The position numbers and the translations under genes are program-made. This document shows positions 26,842 through 35,854 of a stretch of DNA of 64,000 nt, one piece after another; positions within the stretch are counted from its first letter, which is position 1, and every line of letters begins with the position of its first letter. Origin of the DNA: Candidatus Defluviicoccus seviourii. Its GTDB lineage: Bacteria > Pseudomonadota > Alphaproteobacteria > Rhodospirillales > Defluviicoccaceae. Where the stretch lies: positions 60,440 through 124,439 of the forward strand of contig UXAT02000002.1 in the NCBI GenBank assembly GCA_900609035.2, written 5' to 3'. Below the pieces are notes generated by a model. It was given only the letters and a program-made list of their open reading frames with translations. It did not search any database and was not told where the DNA came from.

Positions 26842-27327
26842 TCAAGCTGCGACGCCGATGCCGGAGCGGACTACGGGGAAGTCGATGTCCGTCTCGGCAA
26901 CACCGCTGAGGGTGTTGGTTAGGACGTTAAGCGCAGTGATCGCAACGACTTCGACGATTTCGCCGTCGTTGAGCCCGGCTTGGCGCGCTGCCGCGAGCTC
27001 AGCGTCGCTCGGATGACCGCGGCTTTCAAGCAGGCTCTGGGCGAGGCGAACCGCGGCGTCGGCCTTGAGATCCGCTGCCCGGCCCTGCCGCGCCCGCGCG
27101 ATGTCGGCGTCGCTGAGGCCGGCGTGCTTGCCGAGGAAGGTGTGGGCCGAGAGGCAATAGTCGCAATGGTTGGTCTCGGCGACCGCAAGCGCGATCTGCT
27201 CGCGCACCTTGGGTCCGAGCGAGCCGTGCGCAACGGCGCCGTTCAGGCTGAGCAAGCCTTCGAGTGCGGCCGGCGACTGGGCGGCTACACGAAACACGTT
27301 GGGGATCATGCCTAAACTTTTCTGCAC
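26842..27327 (-). CDS. AhpD-like carboxymuconolactone decarboxylase family protein, 5' end interrupted by a stop codon
   Basis: A 161-residue frame holds the whole catalytic core of an AhpD-type peroxidase-related protein: EQIALAVAETNHCDYCLSAH contains the glutamate, the redox CxxC pair and the histidine. The natural start appears to be GTG 27393, which has AAGGAG 7 bp upstream and would read VSRIPALDPASA, the usual opening of this family. But codon 13 is TAA (27357-27355) where relatives tend to have glutamine, so the full frame is broken. Translation might restart at GTG 27327. A single C-to-T change or a sequencing error explains it. Divergent from the LysR gene, its likely regulator. Confidence 0.75.
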   Translation of the reverse strand: MQKSLGMIPNVFRVAAQSPAALEGLLSLNGAVAHGSLGPKVREQIALAVAETNHCDYCLSAHTFLGKHAGLSDADIARARQGRAADLKADAAVRLAQSLLESRGHPSDAELAAARQAGLNDGEIVEVVAITALNVLTNTLSGVAETDIDFPVVRSGIGVAA

Positions 27328-27525
27328 GGCGTCGAGCAGCGCTTTGGCCTTGCCTTACGCCGAAGCGGGGTCGAGAGCGGGGATACGGGACACGGGCGAT
27401 CTCCTTGCGGACTGCGCCATCACCAATCAATGGCGGCTGATGACAGTCAGGAAGATGCGCTATCTTGGGCATCGGTTTAATTGGCTGGAATTGACGATCT
27501 CTGTTGCGTTTGATGGAATAATCGT

Positions 27526-28425
27526 ATGGACCGTCTCGACACCTGGACCATCTTCGTTGCGGTCGCGGAACGGTGCAGCTTCGCCGACGCGGCGCGGCAT
27601 CTCGGCCGATCGCCTGCGGCGGTGACGCGCGCGGTCGCCGCCCTCGAGCACCATCTTTCCACGCGGCTTTTGAACCGCACCACCCGTTCGGTGGCGTTGA
27701 CCGACGCCGGCGCCCGCTATCTCGACGGCTGCCGACGCCTCCTCTCGGAATTCGAGGAACTGGAGGCGGAGGCGACGGAGCGCCGGCGGCCGCGCGGCCT
27801 GCTCAATGTGACCGCACCCGTCATGTTCGGGCGCCTGCACGTGCTGCCGATCGTGCGCGATTTTCTCGCTCAGTATCCCGAAGTGGATGTCCGCCTGCTG
27901 CTGCTTGATCGGGTTGTATCGCTGATCGACGAGGGGCTGGATGTGGGCGTCCGGCTGGGCCACCTGCCCGATTCCTCGCTGCGGGCGATCCGGGTCGGGC
28001 ATATCCGCCGCGCGGTTTACGCCAGCCCCGGTTACCTCGCGCGGCAGGGAACGCCGCAGACCCCCCAGGACCTGGGAAATCACGAATGCATCGCTTGCAG
28101 CGCCGTCACCGTGATCCCCGATCGCTGGACCTTCGAGCACGCGCAGCGCAGCTTCGCCGTCGCCGTAAGGCCGCGGCTGATCGTCAATACCACCGACGCG
28201 GCCATCGACGCTGCGGTCGCGGGGCAGGGGCTCACCTGCGTGCTGTCCTATCAGGCCGAGGATCATGTGGCCGCGGGCAGGTTGCAGCGCGTCCTCATCG
28301 CCTACGAGCCGCCATCAATTCCGATCCACGTCCTGCATCCCGCCGGGCGCTATCTCTCGCCGAAGGTGCGGCTGTTTGTCGACGATGCGACGATGGCGAT
28401 CCGGCAGAAATTCGGCGCGGCTTGA
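27526..28425 (+). CDS. LysR-family transcriptional regulator
   Basis: A 299-residue LysR regulator. The N-terminal winged helix is standard (MDRLDTWTIFVAVAERCSFA, GRSPAAVTRAVAALEHHLST, RLLNRTTRSVALTDAG). The effector domain contains LLNVTAPVMFGRLHVLPIVR and GLDVGVRLGHLPDSSLRAIR, close to the subgroup that controls oxidoreductase and AhpD-like genes. It reads away from the AhpD-like gene, with 133 bp between the regulator start and the presumed GTG 27393, the classical arrangement for a LysR protein and its target. The co-inducer is unknown. Confidence 0.9.
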   Translation: MDRLDTWTIFVAVAERCSFADAARHLGRSPAAVTRAVAALEHHLSTRLLNRTTRSVALTDAGARYLDGCRRLLSEFEELEAEATERRRPRGLLNVTAPVMFGRLHVLPIVRDFLAQYPEVDVRLLLLDRVVSLIDEGLDVGVRLGHLPDSSLRAIRVGHIRRAVYASPGYLARQGTPQTPQDLGNHECIACSAVTVIPDRWTFEHAQRSFAVAVRPRLIVNTTDAAIDAAVAGQGLTCVLSYQAEDHVAAGRLQRVLIAYEPPSIPIHVLHPAGRYLSPKVRLFVDDATMAIRQKFGAA

Positions 28426-28815
28426 GCGGCGCCCCAGGCACCCCGCCACCCTTGATGGGCGATGCGGCAGGGCCGGGGTCGATGGGTATGGCCGAGGCTG
28501 AATTCTTGCCGAACGCGGCTGGTGCCACCAAATGGCCTATCGTATCCTAGTGGTTCGATGCCAGCGGATGAATCCCATCCATTGGCTGAATCGAACCGCC
28601 ATATCAATGGGTTAGTGGATCAACCGATCTGACGTTTGGGATGCAAGCGTCAGATCCGATCCACGAGCCGCGATGGGAACGGCTGATGCCTTGGCGAACC
28701 TGGCCGCGGGGAGCGATGCCCGCCATCATGCCGACGCAGGAGGACGAAAAGGACCTACGTCCGCGCTAAATTCCCAAAGCCTCAAGAGCCGTTGATGCAG
28801 CAGTGACGGTAAGTG
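28426..28815. other. Intergenic stretch containing repeat copy 2
   Basis: A 390-bp gap after the LysR gene. It contains bimodular repeat copy 2 (28550-28664). The remaining sequence shows no gene and no clear promoter for the HAD phosphatase gene. Confidence 0.5.
28550..28664 (+). repeat. Bimodular palindromic repeat, copy 2
   Basis: A 115-bp copy with the same two hairpins and 15-bp spacer as at 15994. Module 1 is 28550-28599 (right arm ends GAACCGC, one change), module 2 is 28615-28664. It lies 124 bp after the LysR stop codon. Confidence 0.85.
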
Positions 28816-29586
28816 ATGGCGATCAAGGGCGTATTACTGGACATCGCAGGCGTTCTTTACGACGGAGACACCGTCGTCCCCGGCGCCATCGAAGGCATGC
28901 AGGCGTTGCGGGCGGCGGGGCTTCCGCTGCGGCTGGTCACCAACACCACCCGGCAACCGAAGCGCATGCTGCTCGATCAGCTTCGGCGTCTCGGTTTCGA
29001 GGTCGCCGAAGGTGAGTTGTTCACGGCGACAGAAGCCCTCGTCGCCTATCTCGTTCGCGAGCGATTGCGACCGTTGCTGCTGGTCCATGCCAACCTTGAC
29101 GAGGAATTCGCGGCCCTCGATCGAGAGCGACCGAATGCAGTCGTGGTGGGTGACGCCGCAGAACGCTTCACATACCCAAGGCTCAATGCGGCCTTCCGTC
29201 TCCTCGTCGATGGTGCGCCGCTGTTGGCAATCGCGACCAATCGCTATTTCGGAGAGGCTGATGGGCTCAGCCTCGATGCCGGTCCTTTTGTCGCCGCGTT
29301 GGAATATGCGGCTGCGGCGCAAGCGATCTTGTTCGGCAAGCCGGCGCCGGCGTTCTTCCAGGCCGTTCTGAACGATCTCGGCGCGTCTCCGGCGGAAGCC
29401 TGGATGATCGGGGACGACGTCGAGGCGGACGTCAACGGCGCGCTCGTGCTCGGCTTGCGGGCAACATTGGTGAGAACGGGCAAGTTCAGGACGGGGGATG
29501 TCGAACGGATCAGCGAAGGGGGCAGCTGTGTCGCGGACTTGAGCGAAGCCGTGCAAGCGCTCCTCAAGGTCTCCAACGGCGCCTGA
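28816..29586 (+). CDS. HAD-superfamily phosphatase, LHPP/NagD-like
   Basis: A 256-residue HAD hydrolase of the TIGR01458-like group. Motif I is VLLDIAGVLYDGD, with the alanine variant seen in LHPP-type enzymes; motif II is LVTNTTRQPKRML; motif III lysine is in LFGKPAPAFFQAVL; motif IV is WMIGDDVEADVNGAL. The C2-type cap between motifs II and III fits. Relatives cleave phospholysine, phosphohistidine, pyrophosphate or small sugar phosphates; the substrate here is unknown. ATG 28816 follows an in-frame GTG 28813; neither has a strong ribosome-binding site. Confidence 0.88.
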   Translation: MAIKGVLLDIAGVLYDGDTVVPGAIEGMQALRAAGLPLRLVTNTTRQPKRMLLDQLRRLGFEVAEGELFTATEALVAYLVRERLRPLLLVHANLDEEFAALDRERPNAVVVGDAAERFTYPRLNAAFRLLVDGAPLLAIATNRYFGEADGLSLDAGPFVAALEYAAAAQAILFGKPAPAFFQAVLNDLGASPAEAWMIGDDVEADVNGALVLGLRATLVRTGKFRTGDVERISEGGSCVADLSEAVQALLKVSNGA

Positions 29587-29770
29587 GCTGCGAACCCTCG
29601 GCAGGCTCTTGTAGCGGTGGCCGAAATCCCTACCGCCCGTCCGGATCCCCGCATCGCTTCCCCTCGACAAACCTCACAAATCGAGTGAATTATACCCCTG
29701 CTAGATAGACGGCAGGTTTTTCAACCGCCTGCTATGTGTGTCCAGTACAAGACAACAGCACAACGAGCCC

Positions 29771-30343
29771 ATGTTGGAATATTTCAAGCAGGACGCTGCC
29801 CGCTGGTTGATGCCAGGCCACGTCTGCGCGCCAAATGAACTGACTATCGCAAAATTATTCACGTTGCTGGTCACCCACGCGCCTCTCCGCGCCATGTTAC
29901 TGTGGCGCATTGCTGGTTGGTTGAAACAAAAACGAGCCCCGTTCCTCTTCGGTATGCTTCACAGAAGTATATTGTTCTTTTTCGGCCTGGAGATTTGCGA
30001 TGCAGCCAAAATTGGCGGCGGACTGTATGTCCCGCATCCGGTCGGTACGGTCATCCAGGTCGAGCGCATGGGCAGGAACGTGTCGGTGATCGCGAGCGCG
30101 ACCATCGGGCTGCGCAACACTTACGCGTTTCCAAGGATCGGAGACAACGTTTTCGTGGGAGCCGGCGCGCGCATCCTGGGCGACATCACAATCGGCAACG
30201 ACGCCATCATCGGCGCGAATGCCGTCGTCATTGAAGATGTCCCCGCGGGCGGCACGGTTGTCGGCATTCCCGGCCGTTTGATCAAGATTTACGGCGAAGC
30301 GGTGGACGATCGCCGGCAAGACTCCGCGCACGCGCTGCAATAG
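29771..30343 (+). CDS. Serine acetyltransferase-like hexapeptide transferase
   Basis: A 190-residue left-handed beta-helix acyltransferase. The N-terminal helical part (MLEYFKQDAARW) and the hexapeptide core (GGGLYVPHPVGTVIQ, GRNVSVIASATIGLRN, PRIGDNVFVGAGARILGDIT, IGANAVVIEDVPAGGTVVGI) resemble CysE-type enzymes, with the PHP histidine where serine acetyltransferases have their catalytic residue. In polysaccharide clusters such proteins usually O-acetylate a sugar; this gene opens the second polysaccharide block. ATG 29771 fits the family N-terminus better than GTG 29738. Confidence 0.82.
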   Translation: MLEYFKQDAARWLMPGHVCAPNELTIAKLFTLLVTHAPLRAMLLWRIAGWLKQKRAPFLFGMLHRSILFFFGLEICDAAKIGGGLYVPHPVGTVIQVERMGRNVSVIASATIGLRNTYAFPRIGDNVFVGAGARILGDITIGNDAIIGANAVVIEDVPAGGTVVGIPGRLIKIYGEAVDDRRQDSAHALQ

Positions 30344-30439
30344 TTTGAGAGGCGCGAGTCTACGAAATTGTACAGCAAATGAGCGGCCGCCAAGACCTGA
30401 AAGTCAGGATCTTATGCGGCAGCCGGTCCTGTTCGTGAA

Positions 30440-31048
30440 GTGAGCGATAATGATCCGATGGACCTTCTAAACAACGCGCTGGCGGCTCTGCGGGCGAAAT
30501 GGTATTTGCGCCGGGCAGTAGCGGTAGGACCGAAAGCCCGCATCTGGGGTCGGCCGCGGATGGCGGTCGAAGGCCAGCTGCGGATCGGCGCTTCGTTTCA
30601 ACTCCTTTCGACCGCGGCAACGACCGAAATAGCGGTCGCTGCTGGCGGCCGGTTTCTCATCGGCGACCGGGCTTACATCAATTATGGCTGTTCGTTTTAC
30701 GCCGGCGACCTGATCCGCATCGGCGACCGATGCCTCTTCGGCACCCACGTGATCTGCATGGACAACGACTTCCACTACGAGGAACCTGAGCTGCGGTTTC
30801 GTCACCCGCCCTCGCGGCCGATCATTGTGGAAGATGATGTTTGGGTCGGCGCGCGGGTGACCATCCTCAAGGGTGTCACCATCGGTCGCCAGAGCGTCAT
30901 CGCCGCCGGCAGCGTCGTGGCCCGCGACATCCCCGCCGGCGTCGTTGCCGCGGGTGTTCCGGCGCGCGTCATGCGCCCGGTGAGGGGAGCGGTCCCGGCG
31001 ACGATCACCGAACAGGATCCAGCAAACGCGCCTGGTGTCAGTCGATGA
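30440..31048 (+). CDS. Hexapeptide-repeat acyltransferase (WcaF/LacA-like)
   Basis: A 202-residue acyltransferase with beta-helix repeats over its whole length: GPKARIWGRPRMAVEG, IGDRAYINYGCSFYAGDLIR, IGDRCLFGTHVICMDNDFHY and the C-terminal VWVGARVTILKGVTIG and AAGSVVARDIPAGVVAAGVP. The histidine of DNDFHYEE is the likely catalytic base. It probably acetylates a nucleotide sugar or glycan. GTG 30440 is the longest start; ATG 30458 is possible. It follows the previous acyltransferase by 96 bp on the same strand, and its end overlaps the convergent GH9 gene by 11 bp. Confidence 0.82.
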   Translation: MSDNDPMDLLNNALAALRAKWYLRRAVAVGPKARIWGRPRMAVEGQLRIGASFQLLSTAATTEIAVAAGGRFLIGDRAYINYGCSFYAGDLIRIGDRCLFGTHVICMDNDFHYEEPELRFRHPPSRPIIVEDDVWVGARVTILKGVTIGRQSVIAAGSVVARDIPAGVVAAGVPARVMRPVRGAVPATITEQDPANAPGVSR

Positions 31049-32951
31049 ATTTCGACAGCAGTTTGACGTAGCTCGCTTGGTACGAGATCGATGGCTCGGT
31101 GATTTCCCAGGACCGATCGGGCCAGCCCCCGTTCCAGTCCCGATACGCTTTTTGCGGGGGGTGCCGGCGCGGAGGGCTCAAGGGTCCGGAGTACGCAGCG
31201 TTCGGGCCGCCGACGAGGTATCCCGGAGGAGGACCGCAGGCTGACGTCAGCGCATTGTCGAAGGCAGTGCCGTCCGCAAACCAGCCGTGAAAGATCTCGT
31301 TCACCGACCGCTCGGCACCCAGCGCATACATGTTGCTGAGATAGACGATGCCAAGCGGATTGACGCCGTGCAGGTACTGCAATGCCGTCAGGGCTCGCGT
31401 TCGGTAGCTGTCGTCGTCGATGGCGAACGGAGCCTGGGCCAGCTCAAGATTGATGCTTCCGATCTGCGCGCGGACCCGGTTGCTTCCCCAGTGATAGGCT
31501 TGGTCCGGCAGGTAAGAGCGGTATAGGTCGCGCTCAGGATAGAAGCCGTAAAGATCCCTCCGGGTGGCGAGGTCGCTGAGCTTCCTTTCGATAATAGCCG
31601 AACGCACGGCCGGATCGGCTTCGCTAAGGGTGGCGTAGAACACCAGCGCTTCCCCCTCTGCGGGCCGGTAGCCGTTCCACCCTCCTGGGCCGAACGGCTG
31701 CGCGGCATTCTTGTGGGCGCGGATGTAGGAGGCGTACGCAGGCTCGCGGGTCAGGGCAAACAGGTAGACGGCGGCGACGACGCTCAATCCCGCCTGCTGT
31801 TCCAGGCTCAAGTCAGCGTCTCCGGCCTTGATCTTCTGCTCATCGCACTGCGATGACTTCGGTGCGCGGCGATAGTGACCCCAGGCAGCGACGGCACGCG
31901 CCTGCAGTTCCTCCGCTTCAGGCTTGAGTTCCTGCACCTGCCCAAAAACCAGTGCCGCGTGGGCGAACATGCCGGCAGCAGCGATCGTCGAGGAGGAACA
32001 CACCGGGCCATAATACCGGGGCCGACGGTCGGCACTTGGCGGTGATGTCTCGTGGAAGTCAAGCGACCCAACCTTGATCAGGACCCCACCGTCTTCGACC
32101 TGCATGCGCTTCAGCCATGCGATCTCCCATCGGACTTCATCGAGAATGTCCGCAACTCCGTTTCCGGACTCCGGAATATTGAAATCGTCTTTCCAGATCT
32201 GCGGGCGTCCGCGGTAGGCGGCGAGCAACTGATGCACCGGTTCCGCTGCGAAGGTCACGTACTTGTTGGTGTCTCCCGCATCGAACCAGCCTCCCCGCAC
32301 ATCCCGAACCAAAGTTTCGTCTTCCGGGTGCTCGATCGATCGCGCTCGTCGCTCCTCGCTCGGGCCGGGGTCGGCGGCATCGTCCACCCAACAGGGATCC
32401 GCGTGGGGACGAGCCTTTGCATGTCCGCTGCGATTGTAGAAGAACGCCCGCATCGCCGCCTTGAGCACCGGCGCGTAGACGTCTGCTGCGATGCGAAAGA
32501 CACCGGACCGAACGTGCTGGTCTGCATCGTAGATGACGTAATCGCCAGGCGCGCGGACCGCGGAAAAATCGAACCACCAGCCTCGGTCGCCGGAGGAAGG
32601 ATCTATCCGCCCTTCGTTCCAAGCCTTCGAGACGCCGCGGAAAACGATGGCGCCGGTGCCAACCTGCCGAACTTCGAGGCTCCGCGACGGACGGTAGCCC
32701 GCCACCGGATTGAAGCCTCTCGCGGGATCCGACAGAACCGCGACCTTCGGGTCGGCTGGTCGGTACCCGAACTGATCGACGCGGATCAGCGGGTTCTCGG
32801 CAACGGCGTTGAGCTCGAAAGAGCGCGCCAAGCTTCCCCTTCCATTCGCTGCCGCCGCATCGGCGCCCGGAGCCAATGCCACGACAACACCGAGCAAGAG
32901 CGCCCCGAGGCGACCGTGGGCTTTCCCAAGGCGGTAAAGCGGCCTCGACAT
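31038..32951 (-). CDS. Exported glycoside hydrolase family 9 protein
   Basis: A 637-residue secreted enzyme. A signal peptide (LGALLLGVVVALAPGADAAA) is followed by a CelD_N Ig-like domain (~55-140, NPLIRVDQFGYRPADPKVAV) and the (alpha/alpha)6 catalytic domain. The GH9 signature GGWFDAGDTNKYVTF carries the catalytic base Asp pair; the later motifs YLHGVNPLGIVYLSN, GPPPGYLVGGPNAAY and WEITEPSISYQASYV supply the acid glutamate. GH9 enzymes cut beta-1,4-glucans and related glycans by inversion. Placed among polysaccharide genes, it may trim or release the product, as BcsZ or AlgL do in other systems. ATG 32951 has AGGAG 8 bp upstream. Confidence 0.9.
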   Translation of the reverse strand: MSRPLYRLGKAHGRLGALLLGVVVALAPGADAAAANGRGSLARSFELNAVAENPLIRVDQFGYRPADPKVAVLSDPARGFNPVAGYRPSRSLEVRQVGTGAIVFRGVSKAWNEGRIDPSSGDRGWWFDFSAVRAPGDYVIYDADQHVRSGVFRIAADVYAPVLKAAMRAFFYNRSGHAKARPHADPCWVDDAADPGPSEERRARSIEHPEDETLVRDVRGGWFDAGDTNKYVTFAAEPVHQLLAAYRGRPQIWKDDFNIPESGNGVADILDEVRWEIAWLKRMQVEDGGVLIKVGSLDFHETSPPSADRRPRYYGPVCSSSTIAAAGMFAHAALVFGQVQELKPEAEELQARAVAAWGHYRRAPKSSQCDEQKIKAGDADLSLEQQAGLSVVAAVYLFALTREPAYASYIRAHKNAAQPFGPGGWNGYRPAEGEALVFYATLSEADPAVRSAIIERKLSDLATRRDLYGFYPERDLYRSYLPDQAYHWGSNRVRAQIGSINLELAQAPFAIDDDSYRTRALTALQYLHGVNPLGIVYLSNMYALGAERSVNEIFHGWFADGTAFDNALTSACGPPPGYLVGGPNAAYSGPLSPPRRHPPQKAYRDWNGGWPDRSWEITEPSISYQASYVKLLSKFID

Positions 32952-32974
32952 CGCCTCACTCCTCTCGTCGGCCG

Positions 32975-34402
32975 TTAGCGCTCCGCCGTGCCCGCAGGAA
33001 AGAGTGCCTCCGAGCGGGCAGAACGACCGCAACGCCACGCCACCTCCTGCTCGCGGCCGCGTACCCGGATCTGCTGTCGCCAGCACTCTCCGGAAAGGTA
33101 GATAAGATCAAAAAGCCGGGCAATGGGATCGCCCACGCCAAAAATTCGGCTTTCCATCGTGCTGTTTAGCAAAATGGCAATTGCCACGGCGAAAAAAACA
33201 AGCACGGCGCGTCGCTCTGCCAGCGAGATATGTTTTGCCTGCAGCAACCAAACATAGTTCCACAAGCATCGAATAATAAGCGTTAGGGTCAAGACAAGTC
33301 CAATAAGACCTGTCTGCAGCACAACGTCTAGATATCCGTTGTGTGCTGTGTTGATCATAGCGGCATCAAGGAACCACGTTTTAGGCGGCGCATGGATCGG
33401 ATTTACAGCTTCTCCCGTTCCCCAAAAGGCACCCCAGCCCGATCCAAGCAGTGGGCGTTCATAGATCGAGTACATTAGGTGGCGCCAAAGGTCCGTGCGT
33501 CTGGTGAGGGTCGGGTCACCAAAAACAAAAGTGAGTATCTGCTCTATGCTGACATCAAAGAGAACAAGAACCGAAAAAAGCGCCGCACCACAACCAACAA
33601 TGAGAGCGATAATCGTAACCAATACGGCCCGTGATTTTAGAATTAACAAGTATATTGAAGGAATTACAAGAATGAGAACAACCGTGAAGCCTAGTGTTGT
33701 TTTTGAGTGTGACATAACGAGAAAACAAATCGAAGCCACAAAAAGCGTGAAAAGAGCAACCTTGAGCGGCTTTGCCCTTGTCGCGAATGAAGCCCCCCCC
33801 AAAACAAACGTTGAAACCATGGCGACCGTACCAGCATCATTCTTGTGAAAATGAATGCCGCGGACGCCTTCGAGCTGCGTCGCCGCAGCCGGGAACAGGG
33901 CTAGGGCCAGGAAATCGAACACGATCACCGTCGCAAAGACCAACGCGATCGTTGCGACGATCTTCTGCGGTGTCATGATCGTGGAAATAGCCGCTATTGC
34001 GATGACGAGGTACATCCAATAGGCAATGATCCGTCGCAGGGTTAGGTCGGGATGCTGAGACCAGATAACGCTCACGGTGAACCATGAAACGACGACGAGC
34101 AGTGGAAGAGAAACCCGAGTGAGATCCCAAGCCCGTCGCCTGTACGCAATCAACAGCGGCACGCATCCACAGAACATAAGAGCTGTCGATATCTTATTGA
34201 CAAAGCTGCCTTGCTCCGAAGATGCCAATACACTATGTTGTCCTGCAAAAGGAGAAAACCCGCTAAAGAAATTATATATGAAATAAACGTAAATGAGCGC
34301 ACACGCCCACAACACGGCGGTCCGCTCGAATTTCGTTTGTGTTGGAAAGGCAAGCAAGTCTTGTACGCTTCTTAATTCGTTGCGGCCCGCTTGAGGCGGC
34401 AA
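32975..34402 (-). CDS. O-antigen ligase family protein (Wzy/WaaL type), third copy
   Basis: A 475-residue polytopic membrane protein with some eleven hydrophobic helices. Wzy_C hallmarks are GVRGIHFHKNDAGTVAMVST, RPLLGSGWGAFWGTGEAVNP and the NTAHNGYLDVVLQTGLIG ligase segment. It is clearly different from the two earlier family members. Its central part is AT-richer than its flanks. The GH9 gene begins 23 bp downstream on the same strand, so polymerase and hydrolase are probably co-transcribed. Whether it polymerises or ligates cannot be told from sequence. Confidence 0.85.
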   Translation of the reverse strand: MPPQAGRNELRSVQDLLAFPTQTKFERTAVLWACALIYVYFIYNFFSGFSPFAGQHSVLASSEQGSFVNKISTALMFCGCVPLLIAYRRRAWDLTRVSLPLLVVVSWFTVSVIWSQHPDLTLRRIIAYWMYLVIAIAAISTIMTPQKIVATIALVFATVIVFDFLALALFPAAATQLEGVRGIHFHKNDAGTVAMVSTFVLGGASFATRAKPLKVALFTLFVASICFLVMSHSKTTLGFTVVLILVIPSIYLLILKSRAVLVTIIALIVGCGAALFSVLVLFDVSIEQILTFVFGDPTLTRRTDLWRHLMYSIYERPLLGSGWGAFWGTGEAVNPIHAPPKTWFLDAAMINTAHNGYLDVVLQTGLIGLVLTLTLIIRCLWNYVWLLQAKHISLAERRAVLVFFAVAIAILLNSTMESRIFGVGDPIARLFDLIYLSGECWRQQIRVRGREQEVAWRCGRSARSEALFPAGTAER

Positions 34403-34767
34403 GCGGCCCCTTTACGACGAAAGGAAAGTTTGCGCTGCCAAGCTTAGCAATCCTGACCTTCACCGAACAGCCAGCGCTTGATAGCCAGCTTTGCGGAAGC
34501 AGATCAACCTTCTCGCAACCGTCGGCGCACACCGGGCGAAGGAGGGCTGCGCCAGCACCTCCTTGTCAGCCGCCTGCGATCGCATGGACCGGCGAGGCCG
34601 TTAGGCTTCCAACCTGACCGAGCATCGCTGCACCAACAGTGGTGAGTCCGACCAATTTCTATGGTATAGTGCGGTAAAAGCTCGCGAGCCGACGCGTCGT
34701 TACCCGCATACGAGCAAGGGTTGTCGTCGGCTGCCGTATCGGCGTATGGACCTGCAGGGCCTCAACA
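34403..34767. other. Divergent promoter region
   Basis: A 365-bp gap between the third ligase gene and the PilZ-domain gene, transcribed away from each other. Apart from a candidate extended -10 promoter at 34662 nothing else is recognisable, and no gene is supportable. Confidence 0.45.
34662..34670 (+). promoter_or_regulatory. Possible extended -10 promoter for the PilZ gene
   Basis: TGGTATAGT matches an extended -10 (TG-N-TATAAT, five of six in the hexamer), about 98 bp upstream of the PilZ-domain gene. No clear -35 is present, as allowed for extended -10 promoters. Confidence 0.35.
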
Positions 34768-35811
34768 TTGACGCAAGGTTACGACAGCAAACACCATCGG
34801 CGGTATGCGCGTCTCGACTCCAGGCTCCATGTTCTAATAGAGAACCAAAAGTTCCAAGCGATAAACTGGTCACTTGGCGGCATTGCCGTCGCCAATTCGC
34901 CGAAATTTGGCAGGGTCGGCGATGATCTCTTCGGTGAGCTGATTATCAACAGCGAAGGGATCGAGGTTGCGATCGCGGTATCGCTTCGGATCGCTCATAA
35001 GCGGGCCGATCGCGTCGGGTTGGCATTTGTCGGAATGTCTCCGGACCAGATCGGGGTGTTGCGGGCGCTCATCCTCAAGCACGGCGTTACCCCTATGGAG
35101 GAGGTGCCGGACGAGGTGTCCGCTGGAGCGCTCGCCGTCGCCCCAGTGCACGATCACAGGACGAGACGGCCGATCAGGTCGGCGCGGCGCATCGGCATGA
35201 TGCTCCTCTGGCTGATCCCGATTGCATCCATTCCGGCCTTCCTCTACGCGAAGCCCGAGCTGACCCAAGGCTCGAACCGTTCGATTTATGCTGCGCTGGC
35301 GCGTCCGGCGCAAAGGATCGTCGCCGCGGACCACGGTTATGTCGACCGTCTCCTGGTCGGCGCCGGATCGCAGCTGGAAGTGGGTCAGCCTATTCTAACG
35401 TTTCGGCTGCGGGCGGAGCCGAACACTTTGGCCTCGGTTCCCAGCAAGTGCGCTTGCAAGGTCATCGCGACCGTCGTGACGTCAGGTGCCGAAATCGAAC
35501 CTGGCAACACCGTCGCCTTTGTGTCCGCGTCGTCCAGCAACGATTTCGTCATCGAGGCTTTGTTTCCGACTCCGGATGGGCTGATCCCTGGTCGTCCCGC
35601 CTTGGTCTCGCCCGATGACGCGAAGCCGCCGCTTGCAGGCGTAATTGAACAGGTAGAGGCGGGTCCACGACCGACAGACCTCTTCGGCTTGCCCGAGTTC
35701 GTGAGGAATGACAAGCGATACGCTTACGCGTTGATCCGCCTGTCGAGCGCGTACGCGACGCTGGCTGCCGGCGCGCCAGTCTCCGTCACCCTCACGTCTT
35801 CCGCACAGTGA
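34768..35811 (+). CDS. PilZ-domain membrane protein with HlyD-like periplasmic part (Alg44-like)
   Basis: A 347-residue protein. The N-terminal PilZ domain (~8-105) has the c-di-GMP-binding RRYAR-type arginine motif and NWSLGGIAV (the D/NxSxxG motif). One membrane helix follows near residue 140-160 (RIGMMLLWLIPIASIPAFLY). The C-terminal half is a lipoyl/HlyD-like hairpin domain (IVAADHGYVDRLLVGAGSQLEVGQPIL). This is the architecture of Alg44, the c-di-GMP receptor of alginate synthesis. It would bind c-di-GMP in the cytoplasm and contact export partners in the periplasm. The start is TTG 34768, with no ATG in frame upstream. The co-polymerase gene follows closely. Confidence 0.85.
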   Translation: MTQGYDSKHHRRYARLDSRLHVLIENQKFQAINWSLGGIAVANSPKFGRVGDDLFGELIINSEGIEVAIAVSLRIAHKRADRVGLAFVGMSPDQIGVLRALILKHGVTPMEEVPDEVSAGALAVAPVHDHRTRRPIRSARRIGMMLLWLIPIASIPAFLYAKPELTQGSNRSIYAALARPAQRIVAADHGYVDRLLVGAGSQLEVGQPILTFRLRAEPNTLASVPSKCACKVIATVVTSGAEIEPGNTVAFVSASSSNDFVIEALFPTPDGLIPGRPALVSPDDAKPPLAGVIEQVEAGPRPTDLFGLPEFVRNDKRYAYALIRLSSAYATLAAGAPVSVTLTSSAQ

Positions 35812-35854
35812 ACGATTGACCCGGAACGAGGAAGCATCATGGCTTCGCCCAAGC

